Shown piece after piece: positions 25,289-34,465 of a stretch of 64,000 nucleotides of DNA (positions within the stretch are counted from its first letter, which is position 1; each line of letters begins with the position of its first letter). The position numbers were made by a program, and so were the translations under genes. The stretch lies in assembly GCF_010730955.1 (NCBI RefSeq), contig NZ_AP022577.1, positions 2,356,001 through 2,420,000 of the forward strand, given 5' to 3'. The notes under the pieces were generated by a model. That model was not told the origin of the DNA. It made no database searches and saw nothing but the letters and a program-made list of their open reading frames with translations. The stretch is from Mycolicibacterium aubagnense. Lineage in GTDB: Bacteria; Actinomycetota; Actinomycetes; Mycobacteriales; Mycobacteriaceae.

Positions 25289-26073
25289 ATCGGGAGCCTC
25301 ACGTTGCTGACGAAGGCGTCACGCACCCACGAGGTGAAGTCGTTCCATACGCCGGTGACCAGCGCGGTGCCGACGACGATCAGCAGCAGCCCGCCGAAGA
25401 TCTGGATGGCGCGGGTGTGCCGGCGCAGCCAGCCCAGGCCTTGCACGGCGCGGGCCGAGCCGAAGGCCAACAGCACGAACGGAATTCCGAGCCCGAGGCA
25501 GTAGGCGACCACCAGCGCGATGCCGCGGGCGACGCTGGCGCCGTCACTGGCCGAGGCCACCGCGATGACCCCGGTGAGCGTCGGACCCAGGCACGGCGTC
25601 CAGCCCAGCCCGAACACCGCACCCAGCAGCGGCGCGCCGACGACCGTCGACACCTGGCGCGGCGTGAACCGCACCTGACGCTGCAGGGCCGGCACCAGCC
25701 CGATGAACACCAGACCCATGAGCACGGTGACGACACCGCCGATGCGTTGCAGCAGAAGCTGATTGGCGATGAGTGTCGTGGTCAAGCCGAGCACCGCGAC
25801 GGCACCCATGAGGAACACCGCGGTGAATCCCGCGACGAACAGCGCCGCCGCGCCGGCCACGCGCCAGCGGGCGGTCCGCACCTTCGTCGAGCCCGTGGCG
25901 CCCGCCTCGTCTGCGGTGTCATCCACCCCGACCACGGCGGCCAGATAGGACAGATAACCGGGCACCAGCGGCACCACACACGGCGAGGCGAAGGACACCA
26001 GCCCGGCCAGCACGCTGACCCCGATGGCCACCAACAGCGGCCCGGCCGCGGCGGTTTCGGCGAAACCGGTCAT
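25285..26073 (-). CDS. ccdA: Thiol-disulfide transporter CcdA
   Basis: A 262-residue DsbD-beta-like protein with six membrane helices. The two redox cysteines are in [20 protein letters not shown] and [15 protein letters not shown], spaced as in CcdA. It carries reducing equivalents from cytoplasmic thioredoxin across the membrane to the extracytoplasmic thioredoxin that keeps apocytochrome c CxxCH thiols reduced. ATG 26073. Four-base overlaps join it to tlpA-like upstream and resB downstream. M. tuberculosis counterpart Rv0527. Confidence 0.94.
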   Translation of the reverse strand: MTGFAETAAAGPLLVAIGVSVLAGLVSFASPCVVPLVPGYLSYLAAVVGVDDTADEAGATGSTKVRTARWRVAGAAALFVAGFTAVFLMGAVAVLGLTTTLIANQLLLQRIGGVVTVLMGLVFIGLVPALQRQVRFTPRQVSTVVGAPLLGAVFGLGWTPCLGPTLTGVIAVASASDGASVARGIALVVAYCLGLGIPFVLLAFGSARAVQGLGWLRRHTRAIQIFGGLLLIVVGTALVTGVWNDFTSWVRDAFVSNVRLPI

Positions 26074-26690
26074 GCCCCAGACCCCCCAGCCTCTTTGGCG
26101 AGTCGCTCGACCACAGGCTTGAGGTCGTCGGCCAGCAGCTCCCGCAGGAACACCGCGGCCACCCGGTGCTGACGGTCCAGCACCAGAGTCGACGGGATGA
26201 CCGTCGTCGGGTACTTGCCGCCGAACGCGATCATGGTGCGCATCGCCGGGTCGTAGATGGACGGGAAGGTGACCTTGTGGTCGACGACGAAGTCGACCGC
26301 CGCCTGCCGGTTGTTGTCGCGCACGTCGATGCCGAGGAACGCGGCGCCCTGCGCCTTGGTCTGTTCGTACACCTTCTCCAGTTCGGAGATTTCCGAACGG
26401 CACGGGCCACACCACTGGCCCCAGACGTTGATCACGACGACCTGGTCCGAAAAGTCATCCAGGGAAAGAGTTTTCGATGGATCCGTGAGCGACGGACCGC
26501 GCACCACACCCGGCTTGCCGCGACTCGATGGCGGGTCGTAGAAGATGTCGGTCTTGCCGCCGGGCGCCACGAATTCGAAGGTGCCGCCCTGCGCGACGGC
26601 GTCGTCACCGGTGGAGCAGCCGACGAGCAACACGGCCGTCGTCAGGACGGCCGTCATCACTGCCCCGGCGCGGGCCACCAGCGACGTCAC
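26070..26690 (-). CDS. TlpA/ResA-like thioredoxin lipoprotein
   Basis: A 206-residue protein with a lipobox at AVLLVGC (Cys25), so it is anchored on the outer face of the membrane. The thioredoxin fold has [12 protein letters not shown] as the CxxC active site and [14 protein letters not shown] with the cis-proline region. It should reduce apocytochrome c and receive electrons from CcdA, the next gene. It corresponds to M. tuberculosis Rv0526. Four-base overlaps on both sides make it part of a single translational unit. Confidence 0.92.
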   Translation of the reverse strand: MTSLVARAGAVMTAVLTTAVLLVGCSTGDDAVAQGGTFEFVAPGGKTDIFYDPPSSRGKPGVVRGPSLTDPSKTLSLDDFSDQVVVINVWGQWCGPCRSEISELEKVYEQTKAQGAAFLGIDVRDNNRQAAVDFVVDHKVTFPSIYDPAMRTMIAFGGKYPTTVIPSTLVLDRQHRVAAVFLRELLADDLKPVVERLAKEAGGSGA

Positions 26691-27295
26691 TGTCCGGCCA
26701 GCTCCGAGTATCCCCAGCCCACCATCTGGTCACCGTGGAAGTGGAAGGACGTCACCGACGCCAAGTTGCACATCCGCTTGGTCGGGAAGTGGTGCAGCTT
26801 CTTGCCGAGCATCGCCCGCCGCAGCGTCTCCACCGGCAGCTGGTGGCTGACACACACGGCCTCGTGCCCCATGCCCTTGACCCGCGCTCGGTCGACGGCG
26901 GCGGTCATCCGCTCCGCGATGTGTGTGTAGGGCTCACCCCACGACGGGGTCTTCGGATCCCGCAGGTGCCACCAGTTGCGCGGGTCGCGCAGGGCGCCGT
27001 CGCCCGGCGAAACACGCTGTCCCTCAAACACATTCTCCGACTCGATGAGGTGCGGGTCGGTGTCGATGGGCAAGCCGTGCCGGGCCGCGATGGGCGCCGC
27101 GGTCTCTTGCGCGCGCTCGAGCGGCGAGGCCACCACGTAGACGATGTCGCGTTCGGCGAGCCAGCCCGCGACCGCCTCGGCCTGTGCCCGCCCGCGTTCG
27201 GAAAGGTGGAAATCGGGCTTGCGGCCGTAAAGGATCTTGTCGGGGTTGTGGACCTCGCCGTGGCGCATCACGTGCACGATCGTCTTGTCGGTCAT
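26687..27295 (-). CDS. Histidine phosphatase (phosphoglycerate mutase-like, Rv0525)
   Basis: A 202-residue histidine phosphatase. [14 protein letters not shown] holds the catalytic [13 protein letters not shown] the second arginine, and [17 protein letters not shown] the second histidine. Members of this family dephosphorylate small metabolites or proteins; GpmB-type mutase action is less likely given the context. It sits between hemL and the thioredoxin lipoprotein with four-base overlaps on each side, as in M. tuberculosis. Why a phosphatase is locked into a haem/cytochrome operon is unexplained. Confidence 0.9.
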   Translation of the reverse strand: MTDKTIVHVMRHGEVHNPDKILYGRKPDFHLSERGRAQAEAVAGWLAERDIVYVVASPLERAQETAAPIAARHGLPIDTDPHLIESENVFEGQRVSPGDGALRDPRNWWHLRDPKTPSWGEPYTHIAERMTAAVDRARVKGMGHEAVCVSHQLPVETLRRAMLGKKLHHFPTKRMCNLASVTSFHFHGDQMVGWGYSELAGQ

Positions 27296-28596
27296 GCGGG
27301 CTCCTGAGCTTGGGCGGCGGCCCGCGCGGCGGCGGGCAGCGCGTCGGCGATCCGGTCGAACGCAGCGTCGTCGAGTGCGGCCGAGACGAACCAGGTTTCG
27401 AAGGCACTGCACGGCGGGTACACCCCGGCGTCCAGCAGGGCGTGGAAGAAAGCCGGGTAGCGCCAGGTCTCGGTGGCCTTGGCGGACGCGAAGTCGGTGA
27501 CCGGCGCGTCGCCGAAGAACACCGTCAGGAAGTTGCCGGCCCGCGAAATCCGGTGCGCGACAGACGCTTCGGTGAGCGCATCGGACAGCAGCCCCGACAA
27601 CCGGTCGGCGTTCACATCCAGGGCGCGGTAGACCGCGTCGTCGGCGGCGCGCAGGGTGGCCAGGCCCGCCGCCATCGCCACGGGGTTCCCCGACAGCGTC
27701 CCGGCCTGGTACACCGGCCCCAGCGGAGCCAGGCGCTCCATCACCTCGGCGCGGCCGCCGAATGCCGCGGCCGGCAGGCCGCCGCTCATGACCTTGCCAA
27801 AGGTGAACAGATCGGCGGCGACCGGATCGAGGCCGTACCAACCGCCACGGCTGACGCGGAAGCCCGTCATCACCTCATCGATGATGAGCAGCGCGCCGTG
27901 CTCGGCGGTGATCTGCCGCAACCCGGCGTTGTAGCCTGCGGCCGGCGGGACGGTGCCCATGTTGCCGGGGCTGGCCTCGGTGATCACGCAGGCGATCTGA
28001 TCACCGACCGCGGCGAAGGTTTGACGCACCGCGTCCAGGTCGTTGTACGGCAGCACGATGGTGTCGGCGGCCGCCGCACCGGTGACGCCGGGCGACGACG
28101 GCAGCCCCAGGGTCGCGACGCCGGAGCCGGCGTCGGCCAGCAGTGCGTCGCTGTGGCCGTGGTAGCAGCCGGAGAACTTGATGATCTTGGGCCGGCCGGT
28201 GAAGCCGCGAGCCAGCCGGATGGCGCTCATGGTGGCTTCGGTGCCGGAGTTCACGAAGCGGAGGCGCTCGACGGGAGCAACCCGATCGATGATCTCGCGC
28301 GCCAGCTCCGTCTCCGCGGGCGTCGGCGCCCCGAAGGACAGCCCGTTGACGGCCGTGGTCTGCACGGCCTCGACCACTGCCGGGTGGGCATGGCCCAGGA
28401 TCATCGGCCCCCAGGAGCACACCAGGTCGACGTAGCGATTGCCGTCGGCGTCGGTCAGCCAGTAGCCATTGGCCGAGGTGATGAAGCGAGGGGTGCCGCC
28501 GACCGAGCTGAAGGCCCGCACGGGCGAGTTGACCCCGCCCGGGATCACGGTCGACGCGTCGGCGAACAGTTTCGCGGAGACGTCGGTAGAGCGCAT
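27292..28596 (-). CDS. hemL: Glutamate-1-semialdehyde 2,1-aminomutase
   Basis: A 434-residue PLP enzyme that converts glutamate-1-semialdehyde to 5-aminolevulinate. [16 protein letters not shown] is the family N terminus, [18 protein letters not shown] the cofactor phosphate site, [13 protein letters not shown] the Asp contact and [13 protein letters not shown] the Schiff-base lysine. ATG 28596 is preferred over an upstream start at 28632 because it begins at the conserved helix. It is the first gene of the operon running through ccdA, resB and ccsB, so haem precursor supply and cytochrome c assembly are expressed together. HemA is also present in the window. Confidence 0.96.
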   Translation of the reverse strand: MRSTDVSAKLFADASTVIPGGVNSPVRAFSSVGGTPRFITSANGYWLTDADGNRYVDLVCSWGPMILGHAHPAVVEAVQTTAVNGLSFGAPTPAETELAREIIDRVAPVERLRFVNSGTEATMSAIRLARGFTGRPKIIKFSGCYHGHSDALLADAGSGVATLGLPSSPGVTGAAAADTIVLPYNDLDAVRQTFAAVGDQIACVITEASPGNMGTVPPAAGYNAGLRQITAEHGALLIIDEVMTGFRVSRGGWYGLDPVAADLFTFGKVMSGGLPAAAFGGRAEVMERLAPLGPVYQAGTLSGNPVAMAAGLATLRAADDAVYRALDVNADRLSGLLSDALTEASVAHRISRAGNFLTVFFGDAPVTDFASAKATETWRYPAFFHALLDAGVYPPCSAFETWFVSAALDDAAFDRIADALPAAARAAAQAQEPA

Positions 28597-28817
28597 GGTC
28601 ACCAGTGTCCCAGCCCGGCGCGAATGGACCAACTACAGGGTGTAGGAGCAGGGGCCGAGGTTGCGCAACCGAGTCACAGGCGTCCCACGCATCCCTGCCT
28701 CGATGCGAGGCGGGCACCCATCTCTGGCCAAAAATTGCGAACTCGTCAATATTCCAGTCGCCCGCCGCGGGACCTTGATAGGTTCGACTCCCGAGATTCC
28801 ATTGCGAAGGGTCATTC
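28597..28817. promoter_or_regulatory. Divergent gap between hemL and the FkbM-type gene
   Basis: This 221-base gap must contain the hemL promoter to the left and that of the FkbM-type gene to the right. A short hairpin, CTGCCTCG-AT-GCGAGGCGG, lies near 28694-28712. G+C falls on the right side, marking the probable edge of acquired DNA. No -35/-10 pair is clear enough to place. Confidence 0.35.
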
Positions 28818-29684
28818 ATGACCTCTACCTGCACGTCACCGGTCATCGACTTGGTTTGTTGCTCGCGGCTTTCCAGCATTGTGGACATCGGCGCGAATCC
28901 GATCGACGGCGATCCTCCGTACCAGGAGATGCTGGAATCTGCGCTATGCACGGTAACTGGATTCGAGCCGCAAGAAGACGCGTTGGCCGAGCTGGAGCGG
29001 CGCAAAGGGGCTCTGGAGAAGTACCTTCCTCATGCCGTCGGTGACGGGGAGAAGCGTCGCTTGAAGATCACCAGAGCATCGGGAATGACGAGCCTGCTCA
29101 CACCCGACCCGAAGCGACTCCGGCTGTTCAACGGATTCCCGGACTGGGGCACGGTGATCGGTGAAATCGACGTGCAGACAAGCCGTCTCGATGACATCGA
29201 CGACGTGCCGGATTTCGACCTGCTGAAGATCGACATCCAGGGCGGGGAACTGATGGTGTTCCAGCACGGTCGCGAGAAGCTGAAGAACGCTGTCGCAATC
29301 CAAACAGAGGTGTCGTTCGTGCCCCTCTATGAGCGCCAGCCGACTTTCGGCGACGTGGACAACGAATTGCGGCTTCAGGGATTCATGCCGCATTCGTTTC
29401 CCGCCATCAAGCGGTGGGCGATCGCACCAACCATTTTCGGTGGCGATTTTCGTCGCGGCGGCAACCAATTGCTCGAAGCCGACATCGTTTACGTTCGGGA
29501 TATCGCGTATCCGGAACGCATGACATCCGAGCAGTTGTCACAGCTCGGGATGATCGCGTTTCACGTCTACGGCTCGATCGACCTCACGCTGTTCTGCATC
29601 ACCGAACTGAGTCGACGCGGGCAAGTCTCGGAGGACGCTGGCGCACAGTTCTTACAGCGTGCCGCGCCGAATGTTCCGCAGTGA
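28818..29684 (+). CDS. FkbM-family methyltransferase
   Basis: A 288-residue SAM-dependent methyltransferase of the FkbM type. SIVDIGANPIDGDPPYQEML is the SAM-binding loop, TGFEPQEDALAEL the acidic strand 2 and FDLLKIDIQGGELMVF the catalytic-core strand 4; the conserved tail NQLLEADIVYVRD follows. The pattern is the group in which methylation targets are often surface glycans. Base composition is lower than neighbours (35 of 60 G+C at 29041-29100 against 41 of 60 at 27961-28020 in hemL), and it stands alone at the edge of an accessory region, so transfer is likely. Its relatives, as I remember them, are largely proteobacterial. Confidence 0.85.
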   Translation: MTSTCTSPVIDLVCCSRLSSIVDIGANPIDGDPPYQEMLESALCTVTGFEPQEDALAELERRKGALEKYLPHAVGDGEKRRLKITRASGMTSLLTPDPKRLRLFNGFPDWGTVIGEIDVQTSRLDDIDDVPDFDLLKIDIQGGELMVFQHGREKLKNAVAIQTEVSFVPLYERQPTFGDVDNELRLQGFMPHSFPAIKRWAIAPTIFGGDFRRGGNQLLEADIVYVRDIAYPERMTSEQLSQLGMIAFHVYGSIDLTLFCITELSRRGQVSEDAGAQFLQRAAPNVPQ

Positions 29685-29764
29685 ATCTGCCGCCAGCAGC
29701 ATGACTCCCGGCCGACGCGGAAGTCGTGGGTGGGGTTCAAGCGTCGGGTATGACCCCAAGTCCC

Positions 29765-30169
29765 CTACTTCTGCAGTGCGAGCTTGAAGACCGGGTGGTC
29801 GGCGTCGTCGGGCAGCTCTTTCCAGTAGCCCTCGACAACCTTGCCGGCCAGCGGCCGGTACACCGCGATGATCGGGGCCCGGTCCGCGACCGGCACCTCG
29901 GTGGCCAGGTAGTTCACCTTGCCGAGCGCCACCACCGGATTCTCCCGAACGTTTTTCACCCACGCGGACTCACCACGGGTGGAGACCAGGTACTTCACCC
30001 CGTCCACCTCGGGAACAACAACCGGGATGCGCTGCGGCAAATGGTTGGAGCTGCGGGTGACGGTCAGCGTCTGACTGCCGCCGATGCCGGTCAGCCTGGC
30101 GATGCGGTTGAAGACGTGAACGACGAACCACGGCGGCTTGAGGTAGGCCTTCGAGTTGGGCACAGCCAA
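29765..30169 (-). CDS. Deazaflavin (F420)-dependent nitroreductase-family protein
   Basis: A 134-residue Ddn/DUF385-type split-barrel protein. AYLKPPWFVVHVFNRIAR at the N terminus and KYLVSTRGESAWVKNVRENP with PVFKLAL at the end are the family landmarks. It follows the class III aminotransferase by nine bases on the same strand, so the two are co-transcribed. A second family member lies divergently at 31632. F420 binding is expected from the family; the substrate is unknown. Confidence 0.85.
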   Translation of the reverse strand: MAVPNSKAYLKPPWFVVHVFNRIARLTGIGGSQTLTVTRSSNHLPQRIPVVVPEVDGVKYLVSTRGESAWVKNVRENPVVALGKVNYLATEVPVADRAPIIAVYRPLAGKVVEGYWKELPDDADHPVFKLALQK

Positions 30170-30178
30170 AGCCTATGG

Positions 30179-31507
30179 CTACACGGCGCTCAGCGCATCG
30201 TCCAGAATGTCCAGGCCGCGCTTGGCGTCGTCGATGCTGATGTTGCAGGGTGGCACCAGGTGGAAGCGGTTGTAGTTCATGAACAGCAGCAGGCCGTTCT
30301 GCCGGGCGCGCGCGTTGATGGCGCCCATCTCCGGCGAGCTGCCGCCGTACGGCGCCAGGGGTTCCTTGGTGGCCCGGTCCTTGACCAGCTCGACGGCCCA
30401 GAACACACCCAGACCACGCACGTCGCCGATGATGTCGTGCTTCTCGGCCAGCGCCGCGAGGCCGGGACCGAAGACGTCGGTGCCGATCAGCTCGGCGTTC
30501 TCGACGATCTTCTCGTCGTGCATCGCGGTGATCGTCGCCACAGAAGCCGCACAGGCCAGCGGGTGCCCGGAGTACGTCAGGCCGCCCGGGTACGGCTGCT
30601 CCAGGAAGCGCTCCAGGATCTTGTCGCTGACAATGACGCCACCGAGCGGCACGTAGCCGGAGTTGACGCCCTTGGCGAACGTGATGAGGTCCGGGGTGAC
30701 GGCGTAGTTGTCCAGCGCGAACCACTTGCCGGTGCGTCCGAAGCCGGCCATGACCTCGTCGAGGATCATCACGATGCCGTACTGGTCGCACAGCTCCCGC
30801 ACGCCCTTCAGGTAACCGGGCGGCGGCGGCATGATGCCGACGGTGCCGGGCACCGATTCCAGAATGATCGCCGCGAAGGCGCCCGGGCCCTCGAACTCGA
30901 CGACCGACCGCAGATGCGCCAAGGCGCGCTCCGACTCTTCCTCCTGCGTCAGCGAACCGAACTGGCTGCGGTACAGGAACGGTCCGAAGAAGTGGGTGGT
31001 GCCCTCGCTGCCATAGTCGTTGCCCCAGCGGCGGACATCGCCGGTCAGGTTGATGGTCAGCGCCGTGCCGCCGTGGTAGCTGCGGTAGGTCGACAGCGTC
31101 TTGTAGCGGCCGGTGTACACGCGGGCCATGCGGATGGCGTGCTCGACGGCGTCGGCGCCACCGTTGGTGAAGAACACCCGGTTGAAGCCTTCCGGGGCCA
31201 CCTGGCAGATCAGGTCGGCGGCGGTGGCGCGGGCCCCGTTGGCATGCTGCGGCGCGATGGTGCACAGCTTGGCGGCCTGTTCGGCGATGGCCGCGACGAC
31301 CTTGGGGTGCTGGTGACCGATGTTGGTGTAGACGAGCTGGCTGGAGAAATCGAGGAGACGGTTGCCGTCACCGTCGATGAGGTAGCTGCCCTCGGCGCCG
31401 GTGAAGACCAGCGGATCGAGCTTCCCCTGTGCCGACCACGAGTGGAATACGCGGCTGCGCTCCAGGTCATAGATCCGGCGGGCGTCAGCGTTGGCGGGCG
31501 CAGGCAT
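30179..31507 (-). CDS. Class III PLP-dependent aminotransferase
   Basis: A 442-residue fold-type I aminotransferase. FFTNGGADAVEHAIRMAR is the phosphate-binding segment, GIVMILDEVMAGFGRTG contains the conserved Asp, and LITFAKGVNSGYVPLGG the Schiff-base lysine; TYSGHPLACAASVATI completes the family set. The profile is of omega-amino acid or taurine-pyruvate type transaminases rather than acetylornithine ones. AGGAGG (minus strand) precedes the ATG at 31507. It is co-transcribed with the F420-type gene. The donor amine cannot be determined here. Confidence 0.88.
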   Translation of the reverse strand: MPAPANADARRIYDLERSRVFHSWSAQGKLDPLVFTGAEGSYLIDGDGNRLLDFSSQLVYTNIGHQHPKVVAAIAEQAAKLCTIAPQHANGARATAADLICQVAPEGFNRVFFTNGGADAVEHAIRMARVYTGRYKTLSTYRSYHGGTALTINLTGDVRRWGNDYGSEGTTHFFGPFLYRSQFGSLTQEEESERALAHLRSVVEFEGPGAFAAIILESVPGTVGIMPPPPGYLKGVRELCDQYGIVMILDEVMAGFGRTGKWFALDNYAVTPDLITFAKGVNSGYVPLGGVIVSDKILERFLEQPYPGGLTYSGHPLACAASVATITAMHDEKIVENAELIGTDVFGPGLAALAEKHDIIGDVRGLGVFWAVELVKDRATKEPLAPYGGSSPEMGAINARARQNGLLLFMNYNRFHLVPPCNISIDDAKRGLDILDDALSAV

Positions 31508-31631
31508 GCATTCCTCCTCGAAGATGAAATCAGCGGGTTACGGACCGTGTGCGGCACGTCGTCGCCGCTACCGACCGGTAACATTACTCGCTCCCCTGGC
31601 TGCCCCAGTCACGATGGCGCACGATGAGAAC

Positions 31632-32012
31632 ATGCAGCTTCCCCAATGGTTGGCCCGCTTCAACCGCCACGTCACGAACCCCATCCAGCGCATCTGGGCC
31701 GGGTACCTGCCGACGTTCGGCATCCTCGAACACATCGGCCGCAAATCCGGCAAGACCTTCCGCACGCCGCTGACCGTATTCAGCACCGACGACGGGGTGG
31801 CGATCCTGTTGACCTACGGGCCGAACCGCGACTGGCTCAAGAACATCACGGCAGCAGGCGGCGGTCGGATGAAGCGCTACGGCAAGACGTTCGCCGTCAC
31901 CGATCCACAGATGGTGACCAAAGAGGAAGCCGCGTCGCACATCACCGGCCTCGGGCGCCTGGTGTTCGGCCGGTTGCCGTTCGAGCACGCCGTCATGCTT
32001 CACGGCGAGTAG
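31632..32012 (+). CDS. Nitroreductase/deazaflavin-type family protein
   Basis: A 126-residue protein with the DUF385-like order: QLPQWLARFNRHVTNPIQRIW, then FGILEHIGRKSGKTFRTPLTVF, then LLTYGPNRDWLKNITAAGGG. The ATG at 31632 is preferred because it begins at the conserved QLPQW segment; an in-frame ATG at 31614 adds six residues and is a fair alternative. It is divergent from the aminotransferase gene (about 124 bases). A paralogue lies at 29765-30169, so this three-gene group has two members of the same fold. Confidence 0.8.
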   Translation: MQLPQWLARFNRHVTNPIQRIWAGYLPTFGILEHIGRKSGKTFRTPLTVFSTDDGVAILLTYGPNRDWLKNITAAGGGRMKRYGKTFAVTDPQMVTKEEAASHITGLGRLVFGRLPFEHAVMLHGE

Positions 32013-32147
32013 ACGCTTGTAAGCAACCGACGCTCGAACGGGCATGTGTTGAGAGCGTTACACGCGATGGGAGACCCGGCGGGCGGCCGTCTCATCAGAT
32101 GAGGCCTGGCTGGAGTCGCGAGTGTGCTGCCCGTCGTGCCGCCGTTC

Positions 32148-32804
32148 TTACTGACCGAGAATGGCCTTGATCTTCAGGGCAACCTGATCGAGTGGGGCGT
32201 CAGCCTGAATCACTGTGCCGTCGGGATTGATCAAGTCGATCCGGGTACGCGTCAGTTTGGAGTATTTCTCGACCCACTGACCGTTCACCTTGACGTACTG
32301 GTCGTTGTAGTGGCCATAGCCATGGACCCCCAACGTGTTGTTGAAGATGAGCACATCTTCCAACGTCCATAGGCCTTCAGCCGTGGTCGCGGACGTCAGA
32401 TGAATATGAGGGTCTGAACCTTGGTGGTGCGTCTTGGCGCCACCCAATGTGAGTTTGAGAAAAGCGATGAACGAGTCCCGATCGCTGAATATCGGGCCGG
32501 CGCTACAGGTGGTGTCCACAACGACATCGGGCGCGAGCAGGTTGCGCAGAGCGTCCCAGTTCTTTGCGTCGATGTTGGCGAAATAGCTGGTCTTGAGCTG
32601 TGTGATCGCGTCGATCTCCGGGCCGGAATCCGACTGTGGTGTCGTGTAGGTGCAAAGACTTGGCAGTGGTAACGGATCAGCATTGGCGATCGGCGCGGAA
32701 ACCCCCGCTGCCACCATTGCTGCCGCCCCCAATGTCGCAACGGCACACGACATGCGGCTTTTTGCCGATCCCGATCGACGCCGACGGCTACCAGCTGGGA
32801 ACAT
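32148..32804 (-). CDS. Exported SnoaL/NTF2-like protein
   Basis: A 218-residue protein with an Arg-rich N terminus, a hydrophobic core (CAVATLGAAAMVAAGVSAP) and a likely signal peptidase site after IANA. The mature part is one SnoaL-like cone-shaped domain: LKTSYFANIDAKNWDALRNLLAPDVVVDTT, SDRDSFIAFLKLTLGGAKTHHQG, and YNDQYVKVNGQWVEKYSKLTRTR (all in part). SnoaL domains act as isomerases, dehydratases or ligand carriers. A second exported copy with strong similarity lies at 34466-35599, with an SDR gene in between. Export of this fold is less usual and points to an envelope substrate. Confidence 0.85.
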   Translation of the reverse strand: MFPAGSRRRRSGSAKSRMSCAVATLGAAAMVAAGVSAPIANADPLPLPSLCTYTTPQSDSGPEIDAITQLKTSYFANIDAKNWDALRNLLAPDVVVDTTCSAGPIFSDRDSFIAFLKLTLGGAKTHHQGSDPHIHLTSATTAEGLWTLEDVLIFNNTLGVHGYGHYNDQYVKVNGQWVEKYSKLTRTRIDLINPDGTVIQADAPLDQVALKIKAILGQ

Positions 32805-32917
32805 GATTCTCCTTGTTGTGGGTGGAACTGCCGGCGTGACGCGCGGCAGCAGACCGGCCTAATCGTTTGAAATGATGTTTTCCCCAACGACTTTCGCGCC
32901 GAGAGCGTCCGTATGAC

Positions 32918-34027
32918 TCACGTCGTGGTCCTGTCGTCTGTCGAGGCTGGTCGCGGACACGTCATATGGCGGGTACCGCGCTGCGTGGTCGATCCAGTGG
33001 TCGACGCAGAACGTGCGCGCCAGTTCGGTGCTTGGCGCTGGTCACGGAAGAAGCGGGCCGCCGCCTCAATGGCAGCCTCGACTGGTTGTGGTGTCCAACC
33101 CAATTCACGTTCGGCTTTTCCGTGGTCCAGCGGCGACATCAGTTCCGCCATGCGCAATCCAACGACCGCGAACGGCAAGTCTCGATGTATCACCTTCGCC
33201 ACCAGATCGTTGAACCGCGCGGCGATGTAGAGCAGAGCGAGGGGCAGTTTGATGCGCGGGATGGGCATTCCCACGGCCTGGGCTGCCAGCTGATGTACAT
33301 CGCGGGTGTGCATGTACCGGTCCGAGATGATGTAGCGCTGGCCGGCGCGGCCATGGTCGGCGGCCAGCAGCATGGCACGTGCGGCGTCTTCGATACCGAC
33401 GACTTCGGAGGAAAAGTCGAAGTAGAACGGAAACCTACCGGCGACCACCCGCGCGATCAGTGAGCCGTGCGGAGTTGGTTGCCAGTCACCGGGTCCGTAC
33501 GTCGTCGAGATACACAATGCCACCGCGGGTAGCCCTTGAGTGCGTGCGTAATCCAGAACGAGGTTTTCCGCAGCGACCCGTGAAGCGATGTAAGGCCCGC
33601 CATCGGACCAATTGTGAAGGTCGTCCTCCGTCACGGCTCTGGTGGTGTTGATACCCAATGTTCCTGTGGTACTGGTGAATACAAACTTTCGCAATCCCGT
33701 GCCGGTCGCCACGTCGAGCACATGGCGTAACCCTTCGACGTTGGTGCGAAACAGCGGCGCCGGGTCGCGCAACCACATTCGGGCGTCCACCACGCAGTAG
33801 TAGACGACGTCGCAGCCGGCCATCGCCCCGCGCAGGGCGTCATCGTCGAAAATGTCGCCGTAGTGCCGTACGACGTCGAGGTCGTCGATACCTCGAGTGG
33901 AGCTGGTGGGTCGCAGCATGACGCGCACATCGGTGCCGCGATGAACCAACTGGCGGGTGACATGGGAGCCAAGAAAGCCGCTAGCGCCGATCACCAGCGC
34001 GGTCGTAGACGCCGCGGACGTGCTCAT
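32918..34027 (-). CDS. NAD-dependent epimerase/dehydratase (extended SDR) with YxxxR
   Basis: A 369-residue extended SDR resembling dihydroflavonol-4-reductase and 3-beta-HSD proteins. VIGASGFLGSHVTRQL gives the GxxGxxG motif, DIFDDDALRGAMAGCDVVYYCV the Asp contact, FTSTTGTLG the catalytic Ser/Thr region. The catalytic YxxxK appears as YIASR, with Arg in place of the lysine. The last 30 residues are a Ser/Thr/Arg-rich tail. The ATG at 34027 is followed at once by the Rossmann strand. It lies between two SnoaL paralogues and is divergent from the second across a 438-base control region. Sterol-like or polyketide-like substrates are an inference. Confidence 0.85.
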   Translation of the reverse strand: MSTSAASTTALVIGASGFLGSHVTRQLVHRGTDVRVMLRPTSSTRGIDDLDVVRHYGDIFDDDALRGAMAGCDVVYYCVVDARMWLRDPAPLFRTNVEGLRHVLDVATGTGLRKFVFTSTTGTLGINTTRAVTEDDLHNWSDGGPYIASRVAAENLVLDYARTQGLPAVALCISTTYGPGDWQPTPHGSLIARVVAGRFPFYFDFSSEVVGIEDAARAMLLAADHGRAGQRYIISDRYMHTRDVHQLAAQAVGMPIPRIKLPLALLYIAARFNDLVAKVIHRDLPFAVVGLRMAELMSPLDHGKAERELGWTPQPVEAAIEAAARFFRDQRQAPNWRARSASTTGSTTQRGTRHMTCPRPASTDDRTTT

Positions 34028-34465
34028 CGCGGTGCTCGCAAGTGTTCACTGGCGTTGTAAGCCAACGATTCTGGCCCCAACGTCGCTTCGACGGAGCGCC
34101 ATGGGTCGGTGTAGGCCCCCCGGTGGCCCCACCGCCGTTGCGCGGCCGAAGTCTTCGTCCCGAGGCAGCCCAAGCCGGCCCAACATCCACACCACACGGT
34201 CACACATCCGACTGTTAGTTGAATATCCAATTCCCAGTACCTGCATATTCGACACACCCTAGGAGGGTCGGCGCCCCTGGGTCAAGGGGATTTGCGCCGC
34301 TCCTAAGAACTTTCACGCCATTGACTCGCCGAGCCCACGTCATTAGATTTGAATAGTCAATACTGAGATTCAAATAATTGACTATCGACGGACTCTGGCG
34401 ACTCCGCCGGGCAAGACCGTCGAACATCGACGTTTTAAATGCGCCCTACCGAACAAGGAGAGCCA
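34028..34465. promoter_or_regulatory. 438-base divergent control region
   Basis: This long gap separates the SDR gene and the exported SnoaL-like gene. It is AT-rich for this genome. It contains TTGAATATCCAA (34219-34230), TGCATATTC (34242-34250, repeated at 36577-36585 upstream of the IclR gene), a short ACCCTAGGAGGGT stem near 34257, and a set of interleaved inverted repeats at 34347-34385. I see no convincing coding sequence in either strand. The density of repeats suggests complex regulation, possibly by the IclR protein encoded 2 kb away. Confidence 0.55.
34347..34385. promoter_or_regulatory. Two interleaved inverted repeats upstream of exported SnoaL gene
   Basis: Arm A ATTTGAAT (34347-34354) pairs with ATTCAAAT (34368-34375); arm B ATAGTCAAT (34353-34361) pairs with ATTGACTAT (34377-34385). 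All arms are exact. The order A-B-A'-B' with centres about two helical turns apart suits a multimeric regulator bound along one face of the DNA. It lies about 80 bases upstream of the start codon at 34466. Confidence 0.65.

Noticed and set aside
34028..34465. Short minus-strand frames of 60-70 codons in the divergent gap
   Set aside because: No ribosome site, no domain, and they cross the inverted repeats. The region is better explained as regulatory DNA.
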